A DNA stretch of 64,000 nucleotides, from assembly GCA_035353815.1 (NCBI GenBank), contig DAOQAG010000021.1, forward strand, positions 1 to 64,000. Reading direction: 5' to 3'. Below, in pieces: positions 28,244 to 36,990 of the stretch. The notes under the pieces are model-generated. The model did not search any database and was not told where the DNA came from. It saw only the letters and a list, made by a program, of their open reading frames with translations. Position numbers and translations under genes: made by a program. How positions within the stretch are numbered: the stretch's first letter is position 1; every line of letters begins with the position of its first letter. The DNA comes from JAKPUX01 sp035353815 (GTDB taxonomy: Bacteria > Zhuqueibacterota > Zhuqueibacteria > Residuimicrobiales > Residuimicrobiaceae).

Positions 28244-30271
28244 ATGAAAAAACTGCTGCTCCTGATCATTCTGCTGGCCGGAGGGGCTCCGGCCCAGACG
28301 CGCTATGAGGCCAGCTGGAACTCCCTCGATGCCCGGCCGACCCCGGCGTGGTACCACGACGCCAAATTCGGCATCTTTATCCATTGGGGCCTCTATTCGG
28401 TGCCGGCCTTCACCCGCAAAGGCGGCTATGCCGAATGGTACTGGCGCGGTATCTCCGATACCACGACCTTCCTGCACCAGTGGCATCGCCGCACCTACGG
28501 CGATGAATTCCGCTACCAGGATTTCGCCCCCCTCTTCAAGGCGGAGCTTTTTCAGCCGGACAAGTGGGCTGATCTCTTTGCGCGCGCCGGCGCCCGCTAC
28601 GTGGTGCTGACCTCGAAACATCACGACGGTTTTTGCCTCTGGCCCAGCGCCCAGAGCTGGAACTGGAACAGTGTCGACATCGGTCCGCACCGCGACCTCC
28701 TCGGCGATCTCACCACCGCGGTGCGCGCGCGCGGCCTGCGCATGGGCTTTTACTACTCCCTGCTCGAATGGTACAATCCCCTCTATCAAAACGATATCCA
28801 TCGCTATGTCGCCGAGCATATGCTGCCCCAGTTCAAGGATGCGGTGACACGTTACCAGCCCGCGCTGATATTCTCCGACGGCGAATGGGACTATGACAGC
28901 AAGGTCCTGCGCAGCGAGGAGTTCCTCGCCTGGCTCTACAACGATTCGCCCGCCCCCAAAGATGTCGTGGTTAACGATCGTTGGGGCGGCGAGACGCGCT
29001 TCAAGCACGGCGGTTATTTTTCGACCGAGTACGAGGCCGCCACCAGCGAGCGCTCGGCCGAATTCCAGCGGCGCGGCTGGGAGGAGTGCCGCGGCATGGG
29101 CCGCTCCTTCGGCTTTAACCGCAATGAGGAGGTGGAGGATTACCAGACCGCCGCATCGCTGATCCACATGCTCGTCGAGATCGTCAGCCGCGGCGGCAAT
29201 CTCCTGCTCAACATCGGTCCCGCGGCCGACGGTACCATTCCGGTGATCATGCAGGAGCGGCTGCTGCAGATGGGCGAATGGCTCAAGATCAACGGCGAGG
29301 CCATCTATGGCAGCCGCGTCAACCGTACCCTCGGCGAGGGCGATTCGGTGCGCTTCACCCGCAGCGCGGACGGCCGGTTCCTCTATGCCATCTGCCTGCG
29401 CCACCCCGGAGCGCAGCTGCGTCTGCGCACCGTCGAGGCCCTGCCCGGCACGGCGGTCCGCCTCCTCGGCCTCGAGCGCGATCTCGACTGGCGGCAGGAG
29501 GGGGGCACACTGACGATCGACTTGCCCGCCGCGATGATCCCGCACCTGCCCGGTGCGTATGCCTGGGTCTTCCGCATCCAGGCCCGGCCCTATGTCGAGA
29601 TCCCGGTTATCCAGGCGGAGTCCTTCATTCGTGTCGGCAAGCCGGCGCGCGTGACGCTTGCGGTGCAGTCGGCCGATGCGCGGATCCGCTACACCCTCGA
29701 CGGCCGCGAACCGGATGAATCCAGCCCGCTGTATACCGCTCCGCTCTCCATCAAGACGAGCAGCGCCCTGCGCGCCCGCGCGTTCAAGCCCGGCTGCGCA
29801 CCCAGCCTGACCGCAGCGCAGGAGATCAGCATCCTCGATGCCCGGGCGAACGGCCTGCACTACCGCTATTATGAGGGCGAGTGGCCGCTTCTGCCCGATT
29901 TCACCAGCCTCAAGCCGGTCCGGGAGGGGCGCGCCTGGGATTTCAGCCTCGCCCCGTTGGCCCAGCGCGAGGATAAATATGCCCTGCTCTTCGAAGGCTA
30001 TATCGGGATCGAACAGCCGGGCACTTATGCCTTTTTCACGCGCTCGGATGACGGCTCGCGCCTCTGGATCGATGAGACGCTCGTGGTCGATAACGACGGA
30101 TTGCACGGCGCCAAAGAGGCGGAGGGCAAGATCACGCTGAGCGCCGGCCGCCATGCCCTGCGCCTCGCCTTTATGGAGAACGGTGGGGCAGAGTCTCTCG
30201 AGGTTCTCTATCAAGGTGAAGGGGGGCCCCGACAGCCCCTGCCGCCGTCACGCTTGTTTGTTGAACGTTAG
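28244..30271 (+). CDS. GH29 alpha-L-fucosidase with chitobiase-like and PA14 domains
   Basis: The 675-residue secreted enzyme starts with a short signal peptide (to about residue 18). The GH29 catalytic domain shows WYHDAKFGIFIHWG, TSKHHDGF, the nucleophile Asp212 in LIFSDGEWD, and NLLLNIGP. After the usual C-terminal beta sandwich comes a chitobiase-like strand segment (ADARIRYTLDGREPDE) and then a PA14-type carbohydrate-binding domain (about 535-672, with FFTRSDDGSRLWID). It removes terminal alpha-L-fucose from glycans and would feed FucI. The ATG at 28244 follows GGAGG; an ATG 33 bases upstream does not have one. Confidence 0.93.
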   Translation: MKKLLLLIILLAGGAPAQTRYEASWNSLDARPTPAWYHDAKFGIFIHWGLYSVPAFTRKGGYAEWYWRGISDTTTFLHQWHRRTYGDEFRYQDFAPLFKAELFQPDKWADLFARAGARYVVLTSKHHDGFCLWPSAQSWNWNSVDIGPHRDLLGDLTTAVRARGLRMGFYYSLLEWYNPLYQNDIHRYVAEHMLPQFKDAVTRYQPALIFSDGEWDYDSKVLRSEEFLAWLYNDSPAPKDVVVNDRWGGETRFKHGGYFSTEYEAATSERSAEFQRRGWEECRGMGRSFGFNRNEEVEDYQTAASLIHMLVEIVSRGGNLLLNIGPAADGTIPVIMQERLLQMGEWLKINGEAIYGSRVNRTLGEGDSVRFTRSADGRFLYAICLRHPGAQLRLRTVEALPGTAVRLLGLERDLDWRQEGGTLTIDLPAAMIPHLPGAYAWVFRIQARPYVEIPVIQAESFIRVGKPARVTLAVQSADARIRYTLDGREPDESSPLYTAPLSIKTSSALRARAFKPGCAPSLTAAQEISILDARANGLHYRYYEGEWPLLPDFTSLKPVREGRAWDFSLAPLAQREDKYALLFEGYIGIEQPGTYAFFTRSDDGSRLWIDETLVVDNDGLHGAKEAEGKITLSAGRHALRLAFMENGGAESLEVLYQGEGGPRQPLPPSRLFVER

Positions 30272-30279
30272 GAGCTGTC

Positions 30280-33200
30280 ATGTATCGTTGCTTCGCCGCT
30301 CTCTTCCTTTATGTCACCGCATCCGCTTTCGGGCAGGTCCGCGGCATCCCTGAATCGCAGCGCCTCACCAGCTGGCAGGTCAGCGATCCCGCCGCCGCTC
30401 TTTGCCGGGTCCGAGGTATCCCTGACTCGCAGCACCTCACCACCTGGCAGGTCAGCGATGCCGCCGTTGATTACCGGCCGGATCCCTCCGGAGCAAAGCC
30501 GGCTGCCCTCGCCAGAGAGCAATTGGCCGATTACCTGCTCCTCGACCAGGTGACCATCGCCGATTACCTCCTGCCAGGCCAACGCTGGGCGGTATTGTAC
30601 GAGCCGGCCTCCCGCTCTCTGGCGCTCCACCTGCCCGCCGGCGTCGCTGCTCTGAATGAGGCGGCGCAGGCGGCGGTTGAACGCGCCCCGGACTGGATGG
30701 CTCAGGACCTGCGTCTGCTCTTCACCCTGCTCACCCCCGAATACCAGACCCTCTGGGCCAAATCGATCCTCGAGGCGGAGGAACCCTTCATCGATGAGGT
30801 CGCCTTCGCCGTCGCCCATGCCTCGCCGCAATATCTGATGTCCGGCTATGGCTCGCCGGCCCTCTTTCTCGAAAACGCCCGATCGATCTATGCCAACGAT
30901 GCGGCCCTCGATTATGTCGAGGTGGTCGACCATGGCTCTGCAGCCAGCGATCCGGAGTATTACACCACCACCCGCTACAAATCGCTGCGCGGCGGCAGCC
31001 TGGTCGAGGTCACCGCCCCGCGCGAGGTCTATTACTGGTACATCGTCTATCCCCGCGCCACCAGCGAGATCCCGGCCTGGATCGATCCGGCCATTCCGGA
31101 GGACAATGCGCTGCGCAACAACAATCTCGCGGCTCCGCCTGCCGGAGTCTTTTGGCGCGACTGGCTCCTCAACCACGCCGATGACGGGTATCCCCGCCTC
31201 TGCGATCTGCTTAAAGGTTGCAGCGCCCTCTTCGATGGCACGCGCGGCAAACCGGACGGCAAGGTGACGGCTATGGGCCGCCTTAATACCTGGATGGAAC
31301 AGAGTCTGGCCTTCGACTCGAGAGAGGAACGGCCGCACCAGCCGGTGCGCATCTACCGCGTCCATATGGGCCGCTGCGGCGAGTGGTCGGACCTGCGCAA
31401 CGCTGCGGCCCGCGCCGCGCTCATCCCCTGCACCAGCGTCGCCTCTTATTCCACGGATCATGTCTGGAACGAGTTCTGGGACGGCCAGTGGTACCACTGG
31501 GATAACGAGACCAACTATCCCCTGATGTATTACCTCGACTGGGGCAAGGTCTTCGGCACGGTCTTTGAGATCCGCAGCGACGGCGCTCTGACTTCAGTCA
31601 CCAACCGCTACACCCGCGGCATCTGCTACCTCGATCTGTTCATTACCGACAAGGCCGGCCGGGCGGTCGACGGCGCCGAGATCAATCTTTATACCAAAGA
31701 CCCCGACAGCGGCGAACTCTGGTGGGATATGTATGCCTTGACCGATGACCGCGGGATGTGCACCTTCATGGTCGGCAAGAACCGCAGTTATTATGCCACC
31801 GTCACCTCGGCGATCGGCAATTATCCGGTGCTGCAGGGGAATGTCGTCGAGGTGGTCGCCAATGCTGTCAGCGGCACCGATTACAGCAAAAAGATCAAAA
31901 TGACCGCGACCAAACCGGCTCCCGGATGGACGACGGTGGCTGCGCCGGCGGACACCACCGCGGCGTATTACCTCGAGGCCACCTTCACCGCGCCGAAAAA
32001 ACTCCTCAATGGAGCGGTGCGATTTGACGATGTCCGCCGCGGCGCCCAGCTCTACCAGGCGGATTTTGACGGCAGCATCGATTTCTATTTTGCCGACTCG
32101 GCGGGTTTTGCAGCAGCCTCAGAGGGCCGGGCCTTTGATGCCGTCGGACTGCTGCCCGATTCGCTGGAGGGCCACGGCTGGCTTAGTCTGGCGGCGGCGC
32201 AGCGCTGGTATGCGGTCTTTGGCAACGAGCAGAACAGCCGCAATGTCGAGCAGCTCGAGGCGACCGTGCGGCTCTTCGGACGCGCCACGGCGTTAGCCCG
32301 CCAGGAGCTGCACTGCACCGCGGCATGGAACTGGATCGGCCTCCATGTCGCGCCGGCGGCTACGGCGGTGCGGGAGGTGCTCGCGCCTCTGGGAAGCAAC
32401 GCCTTGAAGATCAAATCCCCTGCAAAAGAGTCGGTTTACGAGGCTGGCAAAGGGTGGAGCGGGAGTCTGGAGAATCTCGCGGCGGGAAAAGGCTATCTGC
32501 TGCAGCTCGCGGCGGGGCAGGATTTTGGGATCGACGCGCCGCTGCTGCCTGTGGACCAGCCCAACGCCCCGGAGAAGGGCCGGAACCGGGTGGCCTATCT
32601 GCCGCAAGCCGCATTGCCGGTGGCGGAGGCCCTCGCCCCGGTCGCCGGCAGTCTCGTCCAGATCAAGGGGCAGCAGCACTCGGCCATGTATGTGCAGGAG
32701 CGCTGGATCGGCGACCTGACCGCACTCGAGCCGGGGCAAATGTACAAGATCCTGATGAACGGACCGGCCACGCTCACCTGGCCAAATCCCCAGCCCGCCT
32801 TGGCCAAGAGTCCCGCTACCCCGTTGTCGGACCAGGTCATGCCGGGCACTTCGGGCAACATGGTCGTCATCGCGCGCATCGTCAGCTCCCATCCCTTCGC
32901 CATCGCCGGCGTCGTCGATACGCAGGGGCGCGCTCGCGGCTATGGCGTGCCCATCCCCGGGACCGAACTGCATTATTTCACCATCGTGGGCGAGACCGAA
33001 AACGAGCCGCTTTTTGTCGGGCTTCGGGTCAGTCCCACCGGCTATCAGACCGATTGCCTGCAGACGCTCAGATTCCGGGACGATGCCACCCTCGGCGGTC
33101 TGGATGCGCCGCTCTATCTTTCGGACCAGAGCCTCAGCTTCCAACTGCAGCAGAACCATCCCAATCCCTTTAACAGTGGTACCTCGATCCCCTATGCCCT

Positions 33201-33411
33201 GGCCCAGGCGGGACCGGCGCGGCTGGCGGTTTACAACCAGCTCGGACAGCAGGTGCGGGTGCTCTTCAATGGCGTGCAGCCCCAAGGGGAGGGGACGGCG
33301 ACGTGGGATGGCCGGGATGATAAAGGCCAGCCGGCCGCAGCCGGGATCTATTTTGTCCGGCTCGAGTCCGGAGAGGCACGGCAGTCGCGGAAAATTCTGC
33401 TGCTGCGCTGA
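30280..33411 (+). CDS. Secreted transglutaminase-like protein with type IX-like sorting domain
   Basis: The 1043-residue product has a signal peptide (MYRCFAALFLYVTASAFG). A tandem near-duplicate follows: VRGIPESQRLTSWQVSD and VRGIPDSQHLTTWQVSD, 24 residues apart. A transglutaminase/protease-like core shows the triad Cys366 (GRCGEWSD), His394 (DHVWNEFWDG) and Asp408 (WDNET). A carboxypeptidase-regulatory-like segment comes next, and the C-terminus (QQNHPNPFNSGTSIPYAL to RKILLLR) is a sorting domain for surface delivery. Such proteins may cleave or cross-link peptides or peptidoglycan; the substrate is unknown. AGGAG precedes the ATG and the gene follows GH29 by 8 bases, so the two are cotranscribed. 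Confidence 0.82.
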   Translation: MYRCFAALFLYVTASAFGQVRGIPESQRLTSWQVSDPAAALCRVRGIPDSQHLTTWQVSDAAVDYRPDPSGAKPAALAREQLADYLLLDQVTIADYLLPGQRWAVLYEPASRSLALHLPAGVAALNEAAQAAVERAPDWMAQDLRLLFTLLTPEYQTLWAKSILEAEEPFIDEVAFAVAHASPQYLMSGYGSPALFLENARSIYANDAALDYVEVVDHGSAASDPEYYTTTRYKSLRGGSLVEVTAPREVYYWYIVYPRATSEIPAWIDPAIPEDNALRNNNLAAPPAGVFWRDWLLNHADDGYPRLCDLLKGCSALFDGTRGKPDGKVTAMGRLNTWMEQSLAFDSREERPHQPVRIYRVHMGRCGEWSDLRNAAARAALIPCTSVASYSTDHVWNEFWDGQWYHWDNETNYPLMYYLDWGKVFGTVFEIRSDGALTSVTNRYTRGICYLDLFITDKAGRAVDGAEINLYTKDPDSGELWWDMYALTDDRGMCTFMVGKNRSYYATVTSAIGNYPVLQGNVVEVVANAVSGTDYSKKIKMTATKPAPGWTTVAAPADTTAAYYLEATFTAPKKLLNGAVRFDDVRRGAQLYQADFDGSIDFYFADSAGFAAASEGRAFDAVGLLPDSLEGHGWLSLAAAQRWYAVFGNEQNSRNVEQLEATVRLFGRATALARQELHCTAAWNWIGLHVAPAATAVREVLAPLGSNALKIKSPAKESVYEAGKGWSGSLENLAAGKGYLLQLAAGQDFGIDAPLLPVDQPNAPEKGRNRVAYLPQAALPVAEALAPVAGSLVQIKGQQHSAMYVQERWIGDLTALEPGQMYKILMNGPATLTWPNPQPALAKSPATPLSDQVMPGTSGNMVVIARIVSSHPFAIAGVVDTQGRARGYGVPIPGTELHYFTIVGETENEPLFVGLRVSPTGYQTDCLQTLRFRDDATLGGLDAPLYLSDQSLSFQLQQNHPNPFNSGTSIPYALAQAGPARLAVYNQLGQQVRVLFNGVQPQGEGTATWDGRDDKGQPAAAGIYFVRLESGEARQSRKILLLR

Positions 33412-33419
33412 GCACCTCA

Positions 33420-33558
33420 CCCGCAGAGGCCGGCGCTCGCCCCTATCCGCCGCCGGCTCTCGCTCCCATCCGGCGCCCGGCTCGCGCCCCCGCGCTGGCG
33501 CCCCGGGCTCTCGCTCCTGCCCAATTCGCGGCCCTCTCGTGCCCACCCTGCGCTGCTG
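33420..33558 (-). repeat. Degenerate G-rich intergenic repeat
   Basis: On the minus strand about six imperfect segments of 17-25 bases recur, such as GTGGGCACGAGAGGGCC, GGGCGCGAGCCGGGCGCC and GGATAGGGGCGAGCGCCGG. They resemble the 7.44-kb repeat but in the opposite orientation, and lie downstream of the transglutaminase-like gene. Function is unknown. Confidence 0.5.
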
Positions 33559-33626
33559 ACGCCTTACGCCCTGACCCTCGTCGCAAAAATTTACAGAAAT
33601 GCGCAATATTTTGCTTGCCGCGGTGT

Positions 33627-33632
33627 TATAAT
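33627..33632 (+). promoter_or_regulatory. Candidate -10 box for the BKACE gene
   Basis: A perfect TATAAT lies about 120 bases before the BKACE start in an AT-rich patch. No good -35 box is found 17 bases upstream, so the promoter may be activator-dependent. Confidence 0.45.
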
Positions 33633-33749
33633 AGTGTATCCATTACCCTTTTCTTCTTCCCGGGAATGGAATGCCATGCAGTACTTTCAGTCCCGCAGCC
33701 GAATCTCTCTGCTGCCCGCGGTCCACAGTAACAGACTGGAGCGTATCGT

Positions 33750-34598
33750 ATGGACAAGCACTTCATCCTCAATTTTACGCCCACCGGAATGATCCCCACC
33801 AAACAGATGACACCGCATGTGCCGGTGCAGCCGGCAGAAATCATCACCGAGATCTGCCAGGCGGCAGAACTGGGGGCCAACATCATCCATATTCATGCGC
33901 GGGACCCGGATGACGCCACCCCCAGCTGCAACAAAGCGATCTATGGCGAGATCATCGCCGGTGTCCGCGCCAGATACAAGGACCTGGTGCTCGGCGTCTC
34001 TACCAGCGGACGCAACTATCCTGGCTTTGAGCAGCGCTCGGCCTGTCTCGAGCTCGAAGGAGATCTCAAACCGGATATGGGCAGCCTCACCCTGAGTTCG
34101 CTCAACTTTAACAAACAGGCCAGCATCAACTCGCCTGAGATGATCCAGTCCCTGGCCAAAAAAATGCTCGATCGCGGTATCAAACCCGAGCTCGAGGCTT
34201 TCGATCTGGGCATGATCAACTACGCCCACTACCTCATCCACAAGGGCCTGATCAAACCTCCCTACTACTTTAATCTTATCCTTGGCAATATCGCTTGTGC
34301 CCAGGCCAACCTCCTGAGCCTCGGCCTGATGATCAAGGAACTTCCACCCGATTCCATCTGGTCAGCTGGCGGCATCGGCGACTGGCAACTCAAGATGAAT
34401 GCCCTCGCCATCGTCGACGGCGGCGGCGTGCGTATCGGCCTGGAGGACAACATCTACTTCGATGCCGACCGCACCCGGCTGGCGACCAATGCCGAACTGA
34501 TCCAGCGGATTAAATCGATCGCCTCCTCCATGGGGAGGGAACCCTACTCGCACAAACAGGTGCGCGAGTTGCTGCAGCTCGATCGGGCCGCGGCCTGA
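33750..34598 (+). CDS. BKACE-family (DUF849) beta-keto acid cleavage enzyme
   Basis: BKACE enzymes condense a beta-keto acid with acetyl-CoA and split it into acetoacetate and a new acyl-CoA; the founding member is the 3-keto-5-aminohexanoate cleavage enzyme of lysine fermentation. The 282-residue protein has the zinc-binding HIHARD motif (about residues 48-53), the SAGGIGDWQ segment and the C-terminal GGGVRIGLEDN. GGAG lies nine bases before the ATG. A GNAT acetyltransferase gene follows 37 bases later. No other lysine-fermentation gene is near, so the substrate is open. Confidence 0.88.
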   Translation: MDKHFILNFTPTGMIPTKQMTPHVPVQPAEIITEICQAAELGANIIHIHARDPDDATPSCNKAIYGEIIAGVRARYKDLVLGVSTSGRNYPGFEQRSACLELEGDLKPDMGSLTLSSLNFNKQASINSPEMIQSLAKKMLDRGIKPELEAFDLGMINYAHYLIHKGLIKPPYYFNLILGNIACAQANLLSLGLMIKELPPDSIWSAGGIGDWQLKMNALAIVDGGGVRIGLEDNIYFDADRTRLATNAELIQRIKSIASSMGREPYSHKQVRELLQLDRAAA

Positions 34599-34635
34599 AC
34601 AATGCCTCGCCATCGCTAAACCGGAGCCAAACTGT

Positions 34636-35298
34636 ATGGAGGAGAGAAGAAGCTGGTCGACCCGGGTCACTCACGCTGCGGAACGCGCCCGCACCGATGG
34701 GGTGCTGATGGTTTCGATCCTTCTGCTGCGCCAGGTGCTGGAAAAGATCGGCATCTATTTCAATCCCTTTTATTACATGCGCGAACAGATTCCTGCGGCG
34801 ATCTCCCCTGAACTGAAGGAATTGGAGGATGGTCTGGAGTTTTCGGTCTTCGGCCGGGATGAGCTGGAGGTGATCGCCCATCACTCCGAACGGTGTGAAA
34901 TTGCGGAAGCGTATGTCTATGGGAATTATAACGCGGGGGATACGTGCCTGGGGTGCAAATGCGGGGGCGAGATCGCCGGCTTCAGCTGGTACTCTCTGAC
35001 CGCAAGTCGCGACTGGTATTACAAGGCGGCGATGAAAGAAAATGAAGCCTATCTTTTCGACATGTTCGTGTTCAAGGCCTATCGCCGCAGGCAAATCTCC
35101 CAGCTGCTGCGGATAAAATGCTATCAACAGCTGCGGTCCATGGGGCGGGATACCTGTTACAGCATCAGCGACTATACCAACCGGGCTTCCCTCGAGTTCA
35201 AGAAAAAACTGCAGGCGCAAAAGGTCTTTCTCGGGCTCCATCTCCAGTTCGGGGAGAAATGGCAGAGGAGCTGGGTGCTCAAGCGCTATCCGGTTTGA
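34636..35298 (+). CDS. GNAT-family N-acetyltransferase
   Basis: The 220-residue soluble protein has the GNAT core in its second half: the strand EAYLFDMFVFKAYRRRQI, where YRRRQI occupies the acetyl-CoA pyrophosphate-binding position, and the later NRASLEFKKKL helix seen in GNAT C-termini. The N-terminal half has a GREDE-like segment and a CLGCKCGG stretch with three Cys. The acceptor is unknown. It probably shares a transcript with the BKACE gene, and GGAG precedes the ATG. Confidence 0.7.
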   Translation: MEERRSWSTRVTHAAERARTDGVLMVSILLLRQVLEKIGIYFNPFYYMREQIPAAISPELKELEDGLEFSVFGRDELEVIAHHSERCEIAEAYVYGNYNAGDTCLGCKCGGEIAGFSWYSLTASRDWYYKAAMKENEAYLFDMFVFKAYRRRQISQLLRIKCYQQLRSMGRDTCYSISDYTNRASLEFKKKLQAQKVFLGLHLQFGEKWQRSWVLKRYPV

Positions 35299-35358
35299 GC
35301 AAGAGGGCCCCGGGCCGCCCGCGGCGGGGAGCCACAGGCGGCACCAGCCGTGCAATAC

Positions 35359-36804
35359 TCAGACTTTGAGCGGCATCGGCAGCGGCTCATCGTGCCCCGG
35401 CATCCGCGGGTAGTCCGGATATCCGACCGCCCCCGCCAGATCGACGATCTCGACCGGCTTACCGGTGGCCATCGAGCGGTTGGCAGCGATCCCGGTCAGA
35501 CAGGAATAGGCCCCGCTGCGCTGGTCCGCAGCGCGCATATACTTGTCCGGCTTGCGTTCGGGTGAAAAGAGATCATCGAGCATCACCGTATCGCCGCCGC
35601 CATGGCCGCCCTCGCCCTGCCACACCTCCACGGTATAGGCCGGCTCGCGCAGGGGATAGATGCGGATGAAGGTGCCGTCTCCCTTGATCGCCCCGGGCAC
35701 GCTGCCGTCGCCAAAGAGATAGACCTGCTCCTCCGCCTTGTGTTCCAGCCTTCCCTTCGTCCCATTGAAAACAACATGATAGCCTTCCCACGCGTTGAAG
35801 GCATTGAGGGAGTAGGCCATGGTGACGTGGTTGTCATAGCGCACCAGGACGTTCATGGTATCCTCGATATCGATCTCCGGGCGGAAGACACACCGGTCGC
35901 GGAAATAGCCGTCATAGTGCTCGTTGTCGAGATAGAGTTCCTTGAAGGCGGGATTGGCTGCCAGATCCAGTTCAAATGCGCAGGTGCTCTTCTCCGGACA
36001 GGTATGACAGCGTTCGTGGGGACCGGCCAGGCCCATCCGTTTGGCCATCTCCGGGGTATAGAACTCCCGTTTTCCGGTCGCATACACGGAGACCGGAATG
36101 GCGGAGAGCCACCAGTTGATCAGATCGAAATGATGCGTAGCCTTGTGCACCATGAGACCGCCGGAATTCTTTTTCTGGCTGTGCCAGCGGCGGAAATAGT
36201 CGGTGCCGTGCCGGGTGTTGAGCATCCAATGAAAGTCCACCGAAAGCACATCACCGATAACCCCGGACATGAGCAAATCCTTGACCTGGGTGCGCGCCGG
36301 CGAGTAGCGGTAATTGAAGGCGACCGTGCATTTTCTGCCGGTTCGCTCGACGGCCTTGAGGATGCTGCGGCATTTCTCTGCGTTCGTCGTCAGCGGCTTT
36401 TCGGTGAGGACATCGCATCCCCGCTCCATGGCGCGGACAATATACTGGTGATGGAAGCCATCGACCGTGGTGACAATGACAATATCAGGCTGGGTTTCGC
36501 TGATCATGCGGTCGAATTCGCCGGCATCGTAGATGGGTGGCTCCGGCCGGCCGAGCGAACGGGCATAGCGCTGTGCTTGCTGCAGTCGGCCGTGGTTGCG
36601 GTCGCAATAGCCGACCATCTCCCGGTATTCCGCATAGGTCTTGAGGATAGCCTCCTGATACATTCCGGAGCGCGAGCCGGTGCCGACCAGCGCATATTTT
36701 TTCCGGCTCTTATTTTGAGCTTGCAGCGCACCCGCCCCCGCGAGCAGAATCCCGGCCCCGGAGAGGGCCGCGGTGTTGATGAATTCACGGCGTGTCAGTT
36801 CCAT
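35359..36804 (-). CDS. Gfo/Idh/MocA-family oxidoreductase with Tat signal
   Basis: The 481-residue protein starts with a twin-arginine signal (TRREFINTAALSGAGILLAGAGALQA), so it is exported folded, probably with its NAD(P) cofactor. The Rossmann part begins YALVGTGSRSGMY, and the family's EKPLTTNAEKC motif provides the conserved Lys. FHWMLNTRHGTDYFRRWH and HKATHHFDLINWW carry the C-terminal catalytic region. A CHTCPEKSTC cluster near residue 270 is unusual and could bind metal. Tat-exported members are common in glycan-degrading bacteria, where some act as glycosidases using NAD. AGGAAG precedes the ATG. Confidence 0.9.
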   Translation of the reverse strand: MELTRREFINTAALSGAGILLAGAGALQAQNKSRKKYALVGTGSRSGMYQEAILKTYAEYREMVGYCDRNHGRLQQAQRYARSLGRPEPPIYDAGEFDRMISETQPDIVIVTTVDGFHHQYIVRAMERGCDVLTEKPLTTNAEKCRSILKAVERTGRKCTVAFNYRYSPARTQVKDLLMSGVIGDVLSVDFHWMLNTRHGTDYFRRWHSQKKNSGGLMVHKATHHFDLINWWLSAIPVSVYATGKREFYTPEMAKRMGLAGPHERCHTCPEKSTCAFELDLAANPAFKELYLDNEHYDGYFRDRCVFRPEIDIEDTMNVLVRYDNHVTMAYSLNAFNAWEGYHVVFNGTKGRLEHKAEEQVYLFGDGSVPGAIKGDGTFIRIYPLREPAYTVEVWQGEGGHGGGDTVMLDDLFSPERKPDKYMRAADQRSGAYSCLTGIAANRSMATGKPVEIVDLAGAVGYPDYPRMPGHDEPLPMPLKV

Positions 36805-36867
36805 TGTTGATGTCTTCCTTTCACGATTATAATCTGCAGCTGCAGCGTCCGCCCGCTCTCAATGCGG

Positions 36868-36988
36868 GGATGCTGCCCCGGTTTCGGGCCCCTCGCCCGG
36901 TCTGTACTAGTTCGTGCATCCGCTTCGGCTCAAGGTCCCTTTCCCGGCCCGTTTCCGCTCACGCATCCGCTCCCGGCGGGTGCAGCAC
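36868..36988 (-). repeat. Low-complexity G/C-rich intergenic segment
   Basis: Read on the minus strand, this stretch contains GGGAGCGGATGCGTGAGCGG and a related GAAGCGGATGCACGA, weakly like the G-rich repeats at 7.4 and 33.4 kb. It lies between the GH128-like lipoprotein gene, which ends at 36991, and the Gfo/Idh/MocA gene, which begins at 36804. The relation is tentative. Confidence 0.3.
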
Positions 36989-36990
36989 GG

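Larger units (their letters stand above)
33412..33749. other. Intergenic region with G-rich degenerate repeats and a promoter
   Basis: The first 140 bases, read on the minus strand, form degenerate G-rich repeats annotated separately. The right half holds a perfect -10 box at 33627. No gene or RNA is supported. Confidence 0.55.

Noticed and set aside
28130..30214. 694-codon minus-strand open frame
   Set aside because: It mirrors the GH29 fucosidase. The antisense product is low-complexity and lacks a ribosome binding site.
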